A stretch of DNA of 64,000 nucleotides from Chryseobacterium carnipullorum (GCF_900142785.1 NZ_FRCD01000011.1:1-64000), one strand, 5' to 3'. Shown: positions 9,579-17,848, numbered from the stretch's first letter. The notes: generated from the letters alone by a model not told the origin. A program made the numbers and translations.

Positions 9579-9971
9579 ATGGAAGAGAAACTACCCAAAA
9601 TATACTCAAAAAAAGCAATTTTAGGATTTTCAATTTTTCTTTCTACGCTTTTTGGCGGTGTTTTATTATTTCAGAATCTGCTGGATGTCAATAAAAAGAA
9701 AGAGGCTTATACGGTACTTGGAATTTCTATTTTAATTACCGCATTGACTATTTTTATTGTCAATATACCGGAGAATCCGAAAAGTTCACTGTCCTATTTA
9801 TGCGGTATTGCAGGAGGAAGTTTTCTTTCTTATTATTTTGTTCCGAAATATTTTCCGAATGAAGAGCAATATCCAAAGAAAGCGCTATGGAAACCGCTTA
9901 TCATTGGCGCAGTTATTGTTGTTATTCTTGTTGCACTGATGATCTATTCTGCATCAATTGAAAATTACTAA
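9579..9971 (+). CDS. Small four-helix membrane protein, function unknown
   Basis: This 130-aa protein has four likely transmembrane helices (about 14-32, 43-60, 70-87 and 104-124). It starts 2 bp after the GT2 stop, so translation is probably coupled. The family is not recognised; the context suggests it accompanies the glycosyltransferase. A strong terminator at 10014-10054 ends the unit. Confidence 0.65.
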   Translation: MEEKLPKIYSKKAILGFSIFLSTLFGGVLLFQNLLDVNKKKEAYTVLGISILITALTIFIVNIPENPKSSLSYLCGIAGGSFLSYYFVPKYFPNEEQYPKKALWKPLIIGAVIVVILVALMIYSASIENY

Positions 9972-10013
9972 AATAGGTTTTTGCTCAATACTGTAAAATC
10001 CTGATCTATCATA

Positions 10014-10054
10014 AAATGCCCTAAGGAGTTTTAAACTTTTTGGGGCATTTTTTA
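10014..10054 (+). terminator. Terminator of the DUF4199-GT2 operon
   Basis: AAAATGCCC (10014-10022) pairs with GGGCATTTT and is followed by more T residues. The loop is about 20 nt. Confidence 0.75.
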
Positions 10055-10186
10055 TTCTGAATTTTTTGAAAGATTAATATCAACGGATTATATTCTAAAA
10101 TAATTCAGCAAATATAAAGAACAACAAAAGGGTGATAAGCTGGTAAAAAACATAATGATAACCTGTTTTTAGCAGTGTTTTTTACT

Positions 10187-10194
10187 TATATTTG
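10187..10194 (+). promoter_or_regulatory. Candidate -7 box before the interrupted lipoprotein gene
   Basis: TATATTTG matches TAnnTTTG exactly. It is only 9 bp before the TTG at 10203, so either the mRNA is nearly leaderless or the true start lies further in. Confidence 0.5.
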
Positions 10195-10202
10195 CTTTGT
10201 AA

Positions 10203-10514
10203 TTGATAAGATTGATAACAAAGAATAATGAATTTTCACCCTATATTTTTATCTGTTTTTTCCTGATTTTATTGTCTTCCTGTAAATCGTCAGCTCTTCT
10301 GGGATCCTGGGAGTTTATAGATGGGTGTGATGGGAAGCTAACCACAATTGATACGCTGAAGACGAAGAAGAATAATTCCCGATACGGAAAAGGAATGCTG
10401 GTATTTGATAGAGATAACTCCTTTATTTCGCCACGAGATAAGGGCAAATAGAGAAGGGTCGATCATAAGTTAAAAATGAAATACAGCGATAATCCTGATA
10501 CTGTTGTTAAATAA
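10203..10514 (+). pseudogene. Small lipoprotein ORF interrupted by an in-frame TAG
   Basis: The open part (TTG at 10203 to TAG at 10449-10451, 82 aa) has a lipoprotein signal ending LLSSC, followed by a lipocalin-like start (LLGSWEF). Directly after the TAG the same frame stays open for 20 more codons (RRVDHKLKMKYSDNPDTVVK) to a TAA at 10512-10514. That tail looks like real protein, so the TAG is probably a nonsense mutation. The product may be a truncated outer-membrane-linked lipoprotein or nothing. The next ORF begins 2 bp later and is broken in the same way. An RBS was not identifiable. Confidence 0.5.
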
Positions 10515-10516
10515 AA

Positions 10517-10813
10517 TTGAATATTGCCGAGCATTTTATCATTGGAACAGTAAGCCTGTTAGGAATTTTAATCCTATTTTTGTTTAATGATATGGTAAGT
10601 CTTATCAGTCTGTGGAAACCTGCAGCGGAGATTTGCAATATTTTAGACAAGGCTTTGTTCATTCTTTTCATTCTCTTTCCGGCAGTTACGTATTGGAGTG
10701 CATTTAAAAATTCATACTCAAAACTCGGTCTGCTTTGGAGAGTATAGGTACTTTATGTTCTGATGGGAGTAGAAAGTCTTGCCATAATTACGATTTTATA
10801 TAGAATATTTTAA
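10517..10813 (+). pseudogene. Small membrane protein ORF interrupted by an in-frame TAG
   Basis: From the TTG at 10517 the frame encodes 76 residues with two clear transmembrane helices (IIGTVSLLGILILFLF; ALFILFILFPAVTYW), then a TAG at 10745-10747. The same frame continues for 21 codons with a third hydrophobic helix (VLYVLMGVESLAIITILYRI) to a TAA at 10811-10813. An intact three-helix protein of about 97 aa is the simplest ancestor. It lies between a broken lipoprotein gene and a DUF2807 gene that starts 8 bp later. Confidence 0.5.
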
Positions 10814-10820
10814 ATTGAAT

Positions 10821-11522
10821 ATGAAAAAAATATGGTACACATCCCTGCTGCTGGCGGTGGTTTCCTGCGGAAAAGTTTCTCCGAAAGGAAATATTGAAAG
10901 AAAGGACGTGGATGTTTCAGAATTTGTGAATCTGGATCTGGAAGGAAAATTCCGTTTATTTTATGCCAGAGGCGATAAGAATTTTGTGGAAATTGAAACA
11001 TATCCCAATGTAGCAAGCAATTTGGATGTAGATGTAAAAGACAAGACCCTTTTTATCAAAGAAAAACAAGGAACGAAAGGAGTAGATTTTTATAATGTGA
11101 CGATTTATTCTAAATATAATCTTGAAAAAGTGGCTGTTGCAGACTCTGTAGAAATGAATATTTCAAGTGAAATTAAGACTGACAATTTTAGGCTTAATTT
11201 AAAAAATCACGCTACTTTTATGGGTTCAGTGAACACAAGAAGGGCAGAAGTAGACATGCAGAATAAAAGTCGCGCCAACTTTTTGGGACTGACCAAAAAT
11301 GCAGTGATAAAGATCTCAGACACAGCCAGTCTGATCGCTCCTTACTGGAAAATAGAAAACCTGAATATCGATTCTAAAAACGGAAACTACGCAGAAGTGA
11401 ATGTAAAAGATTCTTTAAAAGGACATATTCAGAATACGGCCAAATTTATCTATTATGACAACCCGATTCGTGCCTTTAAAATTGATAAGCAGGCTCGTGT
11501 TGAGAATAAAAAATTGGAATAG
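10821..11522 (+). CDS. DUF2807 (GIN domain) lipoprotein
   Basis: This 233-aa protein begins at the ATG at 10821; a TTG two codons earlier is less likely. It has a short lipoprotein signal ending LLAVVSC, so Cys18 would be lipidated. The mature part matches the DUF2807 'head GIN' beta-helix/adhesin-like family common in Bacteroidota: repeated short strands such as NVASNLDVDVKDKTLFI and NLNIDSKNGNYAEVNVKD. A surface or periplasmic location is likely; the function is unknown. Confidence 0.82.
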   Translation: MKKIWYTSLLLAVVSCGKVSPKGNIERKDVDVSEFVNLDLEGKFRLFYARGDKNFVEIETYPNVASNLDVDVKDKTLFIKEKQGTKGVDFYNVTIYSKYNLEKVAVADSVEMNISSEIKTDNFRLNLKNHATFMGSVNTRRAEVDMQNKSRANFLGLTKNAVIKISDTASLIAPYWKIENLNIDSKNGNYAEVNVKDSLKGHIQNTAKFIYYDNPIRAFKIDKQARVENKKLE

Positions 11523-11567
11523 TTAGAAGGAACATGGAGGAGCGAAGTTATCATAGGCAAAAAAGAA

Positions 11568-11690
11568 ATGAATGCGTTTCAAATTGAGAAATTGATTATC
11601 GGGCAAAAATCTATGGATTTTGGACATGCAATTTTTAAGTTGTCACAAATTTCCACCATCTTCAAAGCCTCTATACTCCAAACAAAATAG
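11568..11690 (+). pseudogene. Decayed S23/IVP-like four-helix-bundle remnant
   Basis: A 40-codon frame begins MNAFQIEKLIIGQKSMDF, close to the usual opening of S23-family four-helix-bundle proteins (FEKL..WQKSMDF..). It continues as GHAIFKL and then loses similarity. Shifting frame after that point gives HKFPPSSKPLYSKQ, which resembles the next part of the family (KFP...LYG). The segment lies in a 262-bp spacer and looks like a frameshifted, truncated relic. The assignment rests on pattern recognition only. Confidence 0.4.
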
Positions 11691-11784
11691 TTAAAAGAAT
11701 AATCAAACAAAAGCAGGAAATAAGAATTCGGATCCAGAATTTTTTCCATTTTCAAACTTCCCGCTTCTAAACTTAAATACACAT

Positions 11785-13500
11785 ATGACAACATTAGAAA
11801 AAGCAAAACTTTGGTTAAGTGATACATTCGATAAAGAAACAAGAGATGCCGTACAAACTTTGATCGACAGCAACTCCACGGATCTGGAAGATTCTTTTTA
11901 CAGAGAACTTGAATTCGGAACAGGAGGAATGAGAGGGGTCATGGGAGTAGGAACCAACCGCTTAAATAAATATACATTAGGACAGGCTACCCAGGGATTG
12001 GCCAATTATATGCTCCAGCAGTTCAAAGGAGAAGAAATCAAAGTGGCCATTGCTTATGACGTACGTCATAATTCAAAAGAATTCGGGAAACTCGTGGCTG
12101 ATGTTTTAACAGCCAACGGAATTAAAGTATTGCTTTTCAAAGACCACAGACCGACTCCGGAATTGTCATTCACCGTAAGAGACAAAAAATGTAACGGAGG
12201 AATTGTATTGACTGCATCGCACAATCCACCTGAATACAACGGTTATAAAGTATACTGGAATGACGGTGCACAAATTGTTCCGCCTCATGATGAAGCGATT
12301 ATCAATGAAGTATATTCTGTGAAATTTGAAGAAATCAAATTCAATGGAAATGATGATCTGATCGAATGGATCGGAGAAGAGCAGGATGATGTTTATATCG
12401 ATGCCTGTATTGAAAACTCAACCTACCAGAATGTAGGAAAAGAGAATTTGAATATTGTTTTTACCTCTATCCACGGAACAACCTATACAACGATCCCCAA
12501 GGCTTTAGAAAAAGCAGGATTTAAAAAAGTGGATCTGGTGAAAGAACAGATGATTCCAAGCGGTAATTTTACCACAGTAGAATCTCCAAATCCGGAAGAA
12601 CCTGCAGCATTAGAAATGGCCATGGATCTGGCAAGAATTACCAACGCAGACATCGTGATCGGAACAGATCCTGATGGTGACCGATTGGGAATTGCCGTAA
12701 GAAACCTTGACGGTGAAATGCAGCTTCTGAATGGTAATCAGACCAATACCATCCTGACTTACTACATTTTAAATGAATGGAGAAAGCAGGGAAAAATCAC
12801 AGGAAAAGAGTTCATCGGTTCTACGATTGTCACTTCAGATATTTTCTTTGATATTGCACAGAAATTCGGTGTGGAATGCAAATCTGGACTGACAGGATTC
12901 AAATGGATTGGAAAAATGATCCGTGAAGCAGAAGGAACACAAAAATTTGTGTGTGGTGGGGAGGAAAGCTTCGGTTTTATGACCGGGGATTTTGTGCGTG
13001 ATAAAGATTCATGTGGAAGTATTCTTGTTGCATGTGAAATTGCGGCATGGTGTAAGGCCAATGGAAGAACAATGTATCAGTACATGATTGAAATCTATGA
13101 AGATCTTGGGATGTACTATGAAGGCCTGGTCAATATCGTCAGAAAAGGAAAAGAAGGCGCTGAAGAAATTCAGAATATGATGAAAAATTTCCGTGAGAAT
13201 CCACCGAAAGAACTGGCCGGATCACTGGTAGAAGAAGTAAAGGACTTTAAAGAACAGACCAGTTTCATCGTTTCAAAGAACGAAACAAAAGTAATGAACG
13301 ACATTCCAAAATCGAATGTATTGATTTATTATACTCAGGACGGAACCAAAGTTTGTGTAAGACCTTCGGGAACGGAACCAAAAATTAAATTTTATATCTC
13401 TGTAAAGGATACGGTAACGTCCGAAGCAGATTTTACAGATAAACTGAAATCATTAGAAGCTAAAATCGAGGACGTAAGAAAAGATTTGAAATTAGATTAA
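11785..13500 (+). CDS. Phospho-sugar mutase (phosphoglucomutase/phosphomannomutase family)
   Basis: This 571-aa alpha-D-phosphohexomutase interconverts hexose 6- and 1-phosphates, feeding nucleotide-sugar and glycogen synthesis. All four domain signatures are present in order: the phosphoserine loop TASHNPPEYNGYK, the Mg-binding loop GTDPDGDRLG, the sugar-binding GGEESFGFM and the C-terminal phosphate-binding RPSGTEPKIKFY. The length matches the long Bacillus PgcA-type group rather than the 450-aa AlgC type. It has no signal peptide and is cytoplasmic. Glucose versus mannose preference cannot be settled from the motifs. Confidence 0.93.
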   Translation: MTTLEKAKLWLSDTFDKETRDAVQTLIDSNSTDLEDSFYRELEFGTGGMRGVMGVGTNRLNKYTLGQATQGLANYMLQQFKGEEIKVAIAYDVRHNSKEFGKLVADVLTANGIKVLLFKDHRPTPELSFTVRDKKCNGGIVLTASHNPPEYNGYKVYWNDGAQIVPPHDEAIINEVYSVKFEEIKFNGNDDLIEWIGEEQDDVYIDACIENSTYQNVGKENLNIVFTSIHGTTYTTIPKALEKAGFKKVDLVKEQMIPSGNFTTVESPNPEEPAALEMAMDLARITNADIVIGTDPDGDRLGIAVRNLDGEMQLLNGNQTNTILTYYILNEWRKQGKITGKEFIGSTIVTSDIFFDIAQKFGVECKSGLTGFKWIGKMIREAEGTQKFVCGGEESFGFMTGDFVRDKDSCGSILVACEIAAWCKANGRTMYQYMIEIYEDLGMYYEGLVNIVRKGKEGAEEIQNMMKNFRENPPKELAGSLVEEVKDFKEQTSFIVSKNETKVMNDIPKSNVLIYYTQDGTKVCVRPSGTEPKIKFYISVKDTVTSEADFTDKLKSLEAKIEDVRKDLKLD

Positions 13501-13517
13501 TTGCAGATCTGTAGAAG

Positions 13518-13958
13518 ATAATAGAAAAGACTTTAGCCGTCTGTATACTCTCTGTACTTGTTTTTTCCTGCAAAAAAGAAGTACAGAAAGTATCGGATAC
13601 AGAAACAGTCAATGATTCAATGGCTAAAACAGAGGTAAAAGATTACTTGGGAAGAATTAGGGGACAGACTGATGCTTGGGAGAATTTTATGAATAAATTT
13701 CCTAAAAGCCCGTTGATAAAGAAAGCGAAAAGAGCATATGATGATTATTTGTTAGATTATATTCTTGGAATGGACAGTTCACCGACTTATGACAGAACAG
13801 AAGGGAAATTGATGGATGACACCAAAGAAGAATACAGCAGGATCATAAGAAAATATCCGAATTCGCGGACCGCAAAAAAAGCAAAAGAACTTATAGCAGC
13901 TTTTGACGCACATATAGCGGTGGATCAAATAGAAGACAGGATTAATTTGAGAAGATAA
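13518..13958 (+). CDS. Lipoprotein without a canonical start codon
   Basis: The first ATG is at 13620 (112 aa), but the same frame is open upstream to a TAG at 13512-13514. That upstream part encodes a convincing lipoprotein signal: KIIEKTLAVCILSVLVFSC followed by KKEVQKVSDTE. No ATG, GTG or TTG occurs between the TAG and the lipobox; the only near-cognate codons are ATA at 13518 and 13521. Either initiation is non-canonical or the start codon was lost. The mature part is charged and helical, with two related segments (WENFMNKFPKSPLIKKAKRA and YSRIIRKYPNSRTAKKAKE), like TPR-type half repeats. Function unknown. Confidence 0.55.
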   Translation: MIEKTLAVCILSVLVFSCKKEVQKVSDTETVNDSMAKTEVKDYLGRIRGQTDAWENFMNKFPKSPLIKKAKRAYDDYLLDYILGMDSSPTYDRTEGKLMDDTKEEYSRIIRKYPNSRTAKKAKELIAAFDAHIAVDQIEDRINLRR

Positions 13959-13984
13959 TATTAGTAAATTTAAATAAAAATAAA

Positions 13985-15238
13985 GTGAAAGTTTCAAAAT
14001 TAGCGGCGAACCTGATTGGTTCCGAAATCGTAAAAATTGGTAATGAAGTAAATGATTTAAAAGCAAAAGGAGCGGAGATAGCCAATCTTACTATTGGTGA
14101 CCTGAATTCTAATCTATATCCTATTCCGGCATTGCTGAAGGAAGAGATTCAGAAAGCGTATCAGAATAATCTGACGAATTATCCGCCAGCCAACGGACTT
14201 TTATCTTTAAGAAAAGAAGTTTCCAAAGACCTGAAAAACAGATGGAATCTGGAGTATTCACCGAATGATATTTTAATTACTGCCGGATCCAGACCATTGA
14301 TCTACGCGGTTTATAAAACGATCGTTGACGAAGGAGATAAAGTAGTATATCCTACACCATCTTGGAACAACAATCACTATGCTTACCTTACTTCTGCAGA
14401 CGCAGTCGAAGTTAAAACAACTCCTGAAAATAATTTTCTTCCAACAGCAGATGATCTAAGACCTCATTTAGGAGGTGCAGTTTTGCTTGCATTATGTTCA
14501 CCATTGAACCCAACCGGAACAATGTTTACAAAAGAGCAGCTTTCTGATATCTGCGAACTGGTTCTTGAAGAAAACAAAAAAAGAGGAGAAGACGAAAAAC
14601 CATTGTACCTGATGTATGATCAGATCTATTCTAACCTTACTTTCGGGGCAGAACACGTAGATCCGGTTTCTCTTTTCCCTGAATTGAAAGAATATACCAT
14701 TTATATCGACGGAATCTCTAAATGCCTTGCTGCAACAGGAGTACGGGTAGGATGGGGATTCGGTCCTGCTCATATTCTGGATAAAATGAAAGCTCTTCTG
14801 ACGCACGTTGGAGCATGGGCACCAAAACCTGAACAGGAAGCTACGGCAAAGTTCTATGAAAACCCTGAAAATGTAAACGTTTTCGTAGAAGACTTTAAAG
14901 GAAAATTAGAAGAAAGCTTAAAAGTCCTTCACGGAGGAATTCAGGATCTGAAAGGAAAAGGTTTATCTGTAGAAAGCATTGAGCCGATGGGAGCCTTGTA
15001 TCTTACCATCAGATTGGATTATATCGGAAAAACAAAACCGGACGGATCTGTCATTGAAAATTCTTCTGATTTGGTTTTCTATCTGATTAATGATGCTGGT
15101 GTCGCATTGGTACCATTCTCTGCTTTCGGAGAAGCAAAATCTGAACCTTGGTTCCGTGCTTCTGTAGGAGGTTTAGCGGTTGATGAGATCAAAGTAATGC
15201 TTCCGAAGCTTGAAAATGCTTTAAACGCTTTAAAATAA
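13985..15238 (+). CDS. Class I/II PLP-dependent aminotransferase
   Basis: This 417-aa fold-type I aminotransferase starts at a GTG (13985, GTG AAA GTT). Visible motifs are the N-terminal substrate strand NLTIGDLNSN, the cofactor-phosphate site AGSRPLIYAV, the SPLNPTGT loop, the Asp/Tyr pair in LMYDQIYSNL that holds the pyridine ring, and the Schiff-base lysine in IDGISKCLAATGVRVGW. The C-terminal Arg is in WFRASVG. It belongs to the aspartate/aromatic aminotransferase-like group; the exact amino acid is not decidable. It is followed immediately by the IR-framed S23 gene. Confidence 0.88.
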   Translation: MKVSKLAANLIGSEIVKIGNEVNDLKAKGAEIANLTIGDLNSNLYPIPALLKEEIQKAYQNNLTNYPPANGLLSLRKEVSKDLKNRWNLEYSPNDILITAGSRPLIYAVYKTIVDEGDKVVYPTPSWNNNHYAYLTSADAVEVKTTPENNFLPTADDLRPHLGGAVLLALCSPLNPTGTMFTKEQLSDICELVLEENKKRGEDEKPLYLMYDQIYSNLTFGAEHVDPVSLFPELKEYTIYIDGISKCLAATGVRVGWGFGPAHILDKMKALLTHVGAWAPKPEQEATAKFYENPENVNVFVEDFKGKLEESLKVLHGGIQDLKGKGLSVESIEPMGALYLTIRLDYIGKTKPDGSVIENSSDLVFYLINDAGVALVPFSAFGEAKSEPWFRASVGGLAVDEIKVMLPKLENALNALK

Positions 15239-15242
15239 TGTA

Positions 15243-15280
15243 GTAAAAAGTTATAAGTTATTAATTATGAGTTATGAGTT
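15243..15280 (+). repeat. Left inverted repeat framing the S23 gene
   Basis: These 38 nt are the exact reverse complement of two blocks on the other side of the gene: 15257-15280 matches 15629-15652 (24 nt, perfect), and 15243-15256 matches 15689-15702 (14 nt, perfect). The repeat ends exactly at the base before the ATG. Confidence 0.85.
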
Positions 15281-15637
15281 ATGAGCGAAAGTATTGTAGG
15301 TAAGAAGAGCTTTGAATTTGCAGTAAGTATTGTTCATTTTTATAAAAGAATAATTGTTGACAAAAAGGAATTCACACTCTCCAAACAATTGCTACGCTCC
15401 GGAACATCAGTCGGTGCCAATATTAGAGAGGCTTTAAATGCTCAAAGCAGAATGGATTTTATCCATAAGCTTTCAATTTCCCAGAAGGAATGCGATGAAA
15501 CGTTATATTGGCTGGAGCTTTTGTATGCAACAGACTATATTTCTAAAGAAGAATTTGAAGGCTTAAGAACTCAGGCATCAGAATTGTTAAAAATTATCAG
15601 GAGTATCATAATAACGACGAAGAATAAAAACTCATAA
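15281..15637 (+). CDS. Four-helix-bundle protein, S23/IVP (23S rRNA intervening-sequence protein) family
   Basis: This 118-aa helical protein has the S23/IVP hallmarks: an N-terminal FEFAVSIVHFYKR helix, the conserved LSKQLLRSGTSVGANIREA loop, the SRMDFIHKLSISQKECDETLYWLELL helix pair and a final EASELLKII-like helix. Homologues were first found inside intervening sequences of 23S rRNA genes; the pentameric fold resembles the diversity-generating-retroelement accessory protein Avd. Here it is a free-standing gene between an aminotransferase and kdsB, framed by a 38-nt inverted repeat that abuts the start codon and contains the stop codon. This makes it look like an inserted unit. The molecular function is unknown. 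Confidence 0.88.
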   Translation: MSESIVGKKSFEFAVSIVHFYKRIIVDKKEFTLSKQLLRSGTSVGANIREALNAQSRMDFIHKLSISQKECDETLYWLELLYATDYISKEEFEGLRTQASELLKIIRSIIITTKNKNS

Positions 15638-15702
15638 CTCATAATTAATAACTCATAATTAATAACTCATAATTCATAACTTCATAATTTATAACTTTTT
15701 AC
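15629..15702 (+). repeat. Right inverted repeat of the S23 unit, with internal expansion
   Basis: This holds both parts of the left repeat in reverse complement, separated by 36 extra bases that are additional copies of a TCATAATTAATAAC-like word. The gene's TAA stop lies inside it, and the kdsB ATG follows one base after its end. Confidence 0.8.
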
Positions 15703-15703
15703 A

Positions 15704-16426
15704 ATGAAAATTATAGCTGTTATTCCGGCACGTTACGAAGCAAGTCGCTTTCCTGCTAAGCTGATGCAGATGCTGGGCGAAAAAACAGTCATCACGACGA
15801 CCTATCAGAATGTGGTAGAAACAGGACTGTTCGATGAAGTATTTGTTGCAACGGATTCAGAAATTATTTTTGATGAAATCGTGAAAAATGGTGGAAAAGC
15901 GGTTATGACCGGACAGCATGAAACAGGAAGCGACCGCATTGCAGAGGCCGTACAAAACATCGACTGTGATATTGTCATCAATGTACAGGGAGATGAGCCT
16001 TTTCTTAAATTAGAACCTTTAAAACAGCTCATCGATGTTTTCAAAGAAGATGAAAATCAGGAGATTTCTCTGGCTTCATTAAAAATAAAACTGACAGAGA
16101 AAGAAGAAGTTGAAAACCCAAATAATGTAAAAGTGATCACAGATAACAACGGATTTGCCCTTTATTTCAGCCGTTCCGTTATTCCTTTCCACAGAGAGGT
16201 TTCGTATGATGTTAGCTATTTTAAACATATCGGAGTCTATGCTTTCAGAAAACATGCGTTACTTCAGTTTTCCAAATTGGAAATGAAACCACTGGAAATA
16301 TCAGAAAAGATAGAATGTATCCGTTATCTTGAATATGGGATGAAGATCAAATTGATTGAAACCAATTTCATCGGGGTAGGAATCGATACGCCTGAAGATC
16401 TTGAAAAAGCAAGAAAATTAATTTAA
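15704..16426 (+). CDS. kdsB: 3-deoxy-manno-octulosonate cytidylyltransferase
   Basis: KdsB activates Kdo with CTP to CMP-Kdo, the donor for the inner core of lipopolysaccharide; it is cytoplasmic and essential in most Gram-negatives. The 240-aa protein has the opening nucleotide-binding strand [18 protein letters not shown], the [10 protein letters not shown] motif, the metal-site [10 protein letters not shown], and the typical YFSRSVIPF and HIGVYAFRK segments. Its start sits one base after the S23-unit repeat, so its original upstream region may have been displaced by that unit. kdsA is 19 kb away in this window. Confidence 0.96.
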   Translation: MKIIAVIPARYEASRFPAKLMQMLGEKTVITTTYQNVVETGLFDEVFVATDSEIIFDEIVKNGGKAVMTGQHETGSDRIAEAVQNIDCDIVINVQGDEPFLKLEPLKQLIDVFKEDENQEISLASLKIKLTEKEEVENPNNVKVITDNNGFALYFSRSVIPFHREVSYDVSYFKHIGVYAFRKHALLQFSKLEMKPLEISEKIECIRYLEYGMKIKLIETNFIGVGIDTPEDLEKARKLI

Positions 16427-16473
16427 AAAGGGTACAAATAGGCAAATAAGACAGTTTGTGATCACCGCTTTCT

Positions 16474-16504
16474 TTGCTTTTGTGACCAATTCCCCTTATA
16501 TTTG
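16474..16504 (+). promoter_or_regulatory. Promoter of the LolA-like gene
   Basis: TTG (16474-16476), a 20-nt spacer and TATATTTG (16497-16504) form a complete Bacteroidota promoter. It lies about 19 bp before the ATG at 16523. Confidence 0.7.
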
Positions 16505-16522
16505 AATTTATAAATAAGATTA

Positions 16523-17185
16523 ATGAAGAAATTACTTTTAGTATTCGTACTGATACTCTCGCAGTGGTCTTTTGCCCAAACCGCAAAGGAAATTATAGAT
16601 AAAAATATAGAACTGTCCGGAGGATTAACGAATTGGAAGCTTCTGAATTCAGTTTTACTGCAGGGAAAGGTCATCCTCGGGATCAAAGATGAGTATCCGA
16701 TAAAAATTTACCAGCAGCGTCCCAATCTTACCAAAACCGTCATCAGTATTAATGGAAAAGAAACGGCCATTGAAGGCTTTGACGGAACTAAAGGCTATGC
16801 GATGAACTATGCCACCAACAAACTTCAGGAATATAAGGAATATGTTTCCGAAAGCTTTGATAACGACTTCATCGACTGGGAGAATAAAGGATTTGACGCA
16901 AAATATCTTGGAAAAGAAAAAGTAGGAGAGATCTACTGCCACAAGGTGGAACTTACCAAGAATGTCAATAAGAACATTTATTATTTCGACGTAAAAACGT
17001 ATATGCTTTTAAAAGAAGTGAAAAAAGATGATACACTCATCTACTCTGATTACAGAAAGGTGGGAAATCTCGTAATGTCTTTTAGAATAGAATCCTCAAG
17101 CACCAAAAAAGATGGGGACTATGTGATGATTCTTAATAAAATTGATGTGAATAAAGTATTTCCTCCTAATATTTTTAAGTTTTAA
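16523..17185 (+). CDS. Exported LolA/LolB-fold-like protein
   Basis: This 220-aa protein has a Sec signal peptide (MKKLLLVFVLILSQWSFAQ). The mature part starts TAKEIIDKNIELSGG and then reads as an all-beta protein with alternating charged and hydrophobic strands (KTVISINGKETAIEGFDGTKGYAMN, split over two strands; HKVELTKNVNKNIYYFDVKTYMLLK). This is the pattern commonly annotated in Bacteroidota as outer membrane lipoprotein-sorting-protein-like. No lipobox cysteine is present, so a soluble periplasmic lipid or lipoprotein binder is inferred. It has its own promoter and is not fused to kdsB. Confidence 0.7.
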   Translation: MKKLLLVFVLILSQWSFAQTAKEIIDKNIELSGGLTNWKLLNSVLLQGKVILGIKDEYPIKIYQQRPNLTKTVISINGKETAIEGFDGTKGYAMNYATNKLQEYKEYVSESFDNDFIDWENKGFDAKYLGKEKVGEIYCHKVELTKNVNKNIYYFDVKTYMLLKEVKKDDTLIYSDYRKVGNLVMSFRIESSSTKKDGDYVMILNKIDVNKVFPPNIFKF

Positions 17186-17272
17186 TTCAACACGAAAGAG
17201 ACTTAATGAAACGGTTTCGTTATATTAGACCAAACATAACTTCGGCAAAATAGCCAACTAAAAGAGATAAAA

Positions 17273-17848
17273 ATGAAAAATATTTTCTTACTGCTGCTTT
17301 CTTTTGTAGCATTTTTACAAAGCTGTACCAACCAGAAAAGTGAAGTTTCTCAAACTAAAACCAACGAACTTATGGGAAAAACAATATATGACTTCAAAGT
17401 TGAAAGCCTTGATGGCAAAGAGATCAACTTTGCTGATTTTAAAGGAAAAAAGATCCTTATTGTCAACACAGCATCTGAATGTGGATTTACACCGCAGTAT
17501 GCAGATCTGGAGAAAGTATACGAAGAATACAAAGACAAGTTGGTCATTGTAGGTTTTCCTGCCAATAATTTCGGAGGACAGGAACCGGGAACGAATACAG
17601 AGATCGGGGCTTTCTGCCAGAAAAACTACGGGGTAACATTCCCGTTAGCCGCAAAAGTATCCGTAAAAGGAGATGATACTGCGCCTATTTTCAAATATCT
17701 GACTGAGAAAGAATTAAATGGAGTAAAGAATACAACCATTCTTTGGAACTTCACTAAATTCCTGATCGATGAGAACGGAAAACTGGTAGATACTTTTGTA
17801 AGCACAACAAAACCTACTGACGAGGCTATTACTAAATATCTGAAATAA
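17273..17848 (+). CDS. Glutathione peroxidase family protein, predicted lipoprotein
   Basis: This 191-aa thioredoxin-fold peroxidase reduces hydroperoxides. The peroxidatic Cys70 is in NTASECGFTPQY. The other tetrad positions are visible in FPANNFGGQEPG (Gln) and LWNFTKFLID (Asn/Trp). A second Cys in GAFCQKNYG is a candidate resolving residue, as in thioredoxin-dependent non-animal GPx. The N-terminus is a lipoprotein signal (FVAFLQSC, Cys18), so the enzyme probably works in the periplasm attached to a membrane, unlike cytoplasmic homologues. A dispersed inverted repeat follows the gene. Confidence 0.9.
   Translation: MKNIFLLLLSFVAFLQSCTNQKSEVSQTKTNELMGKTIYDFKVESLDGKEINFADFKGKKILIVNTASECGFTPQYADLEKVYEEYKDKLVIVGFPANNFGGQEPGTNTEIGAFCQKNYGVTFPLAAKVSVKGDDTAPIFKYLTEKELNGVKNTTILWNFTKFLIDENGKLVDTFVSTTKPTDEAITKYLK

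Noticed and set aside
10203..10813. TAG recoding (phage-type stop-codon reassignment)
   Set aside because: Other genes in the window end in TAG normally (for example the TPR gene and the cysteine-synthase-like gene), so a genome-wide recoding is excluded; local decay is simpler.
11579..11842. 87-codon minus-strand frame before the phosphohexomutase
   Set aside because: It runs into the phosphohexomutase coding region, and the S23-like plus-strand remnant explains the shared bases better.
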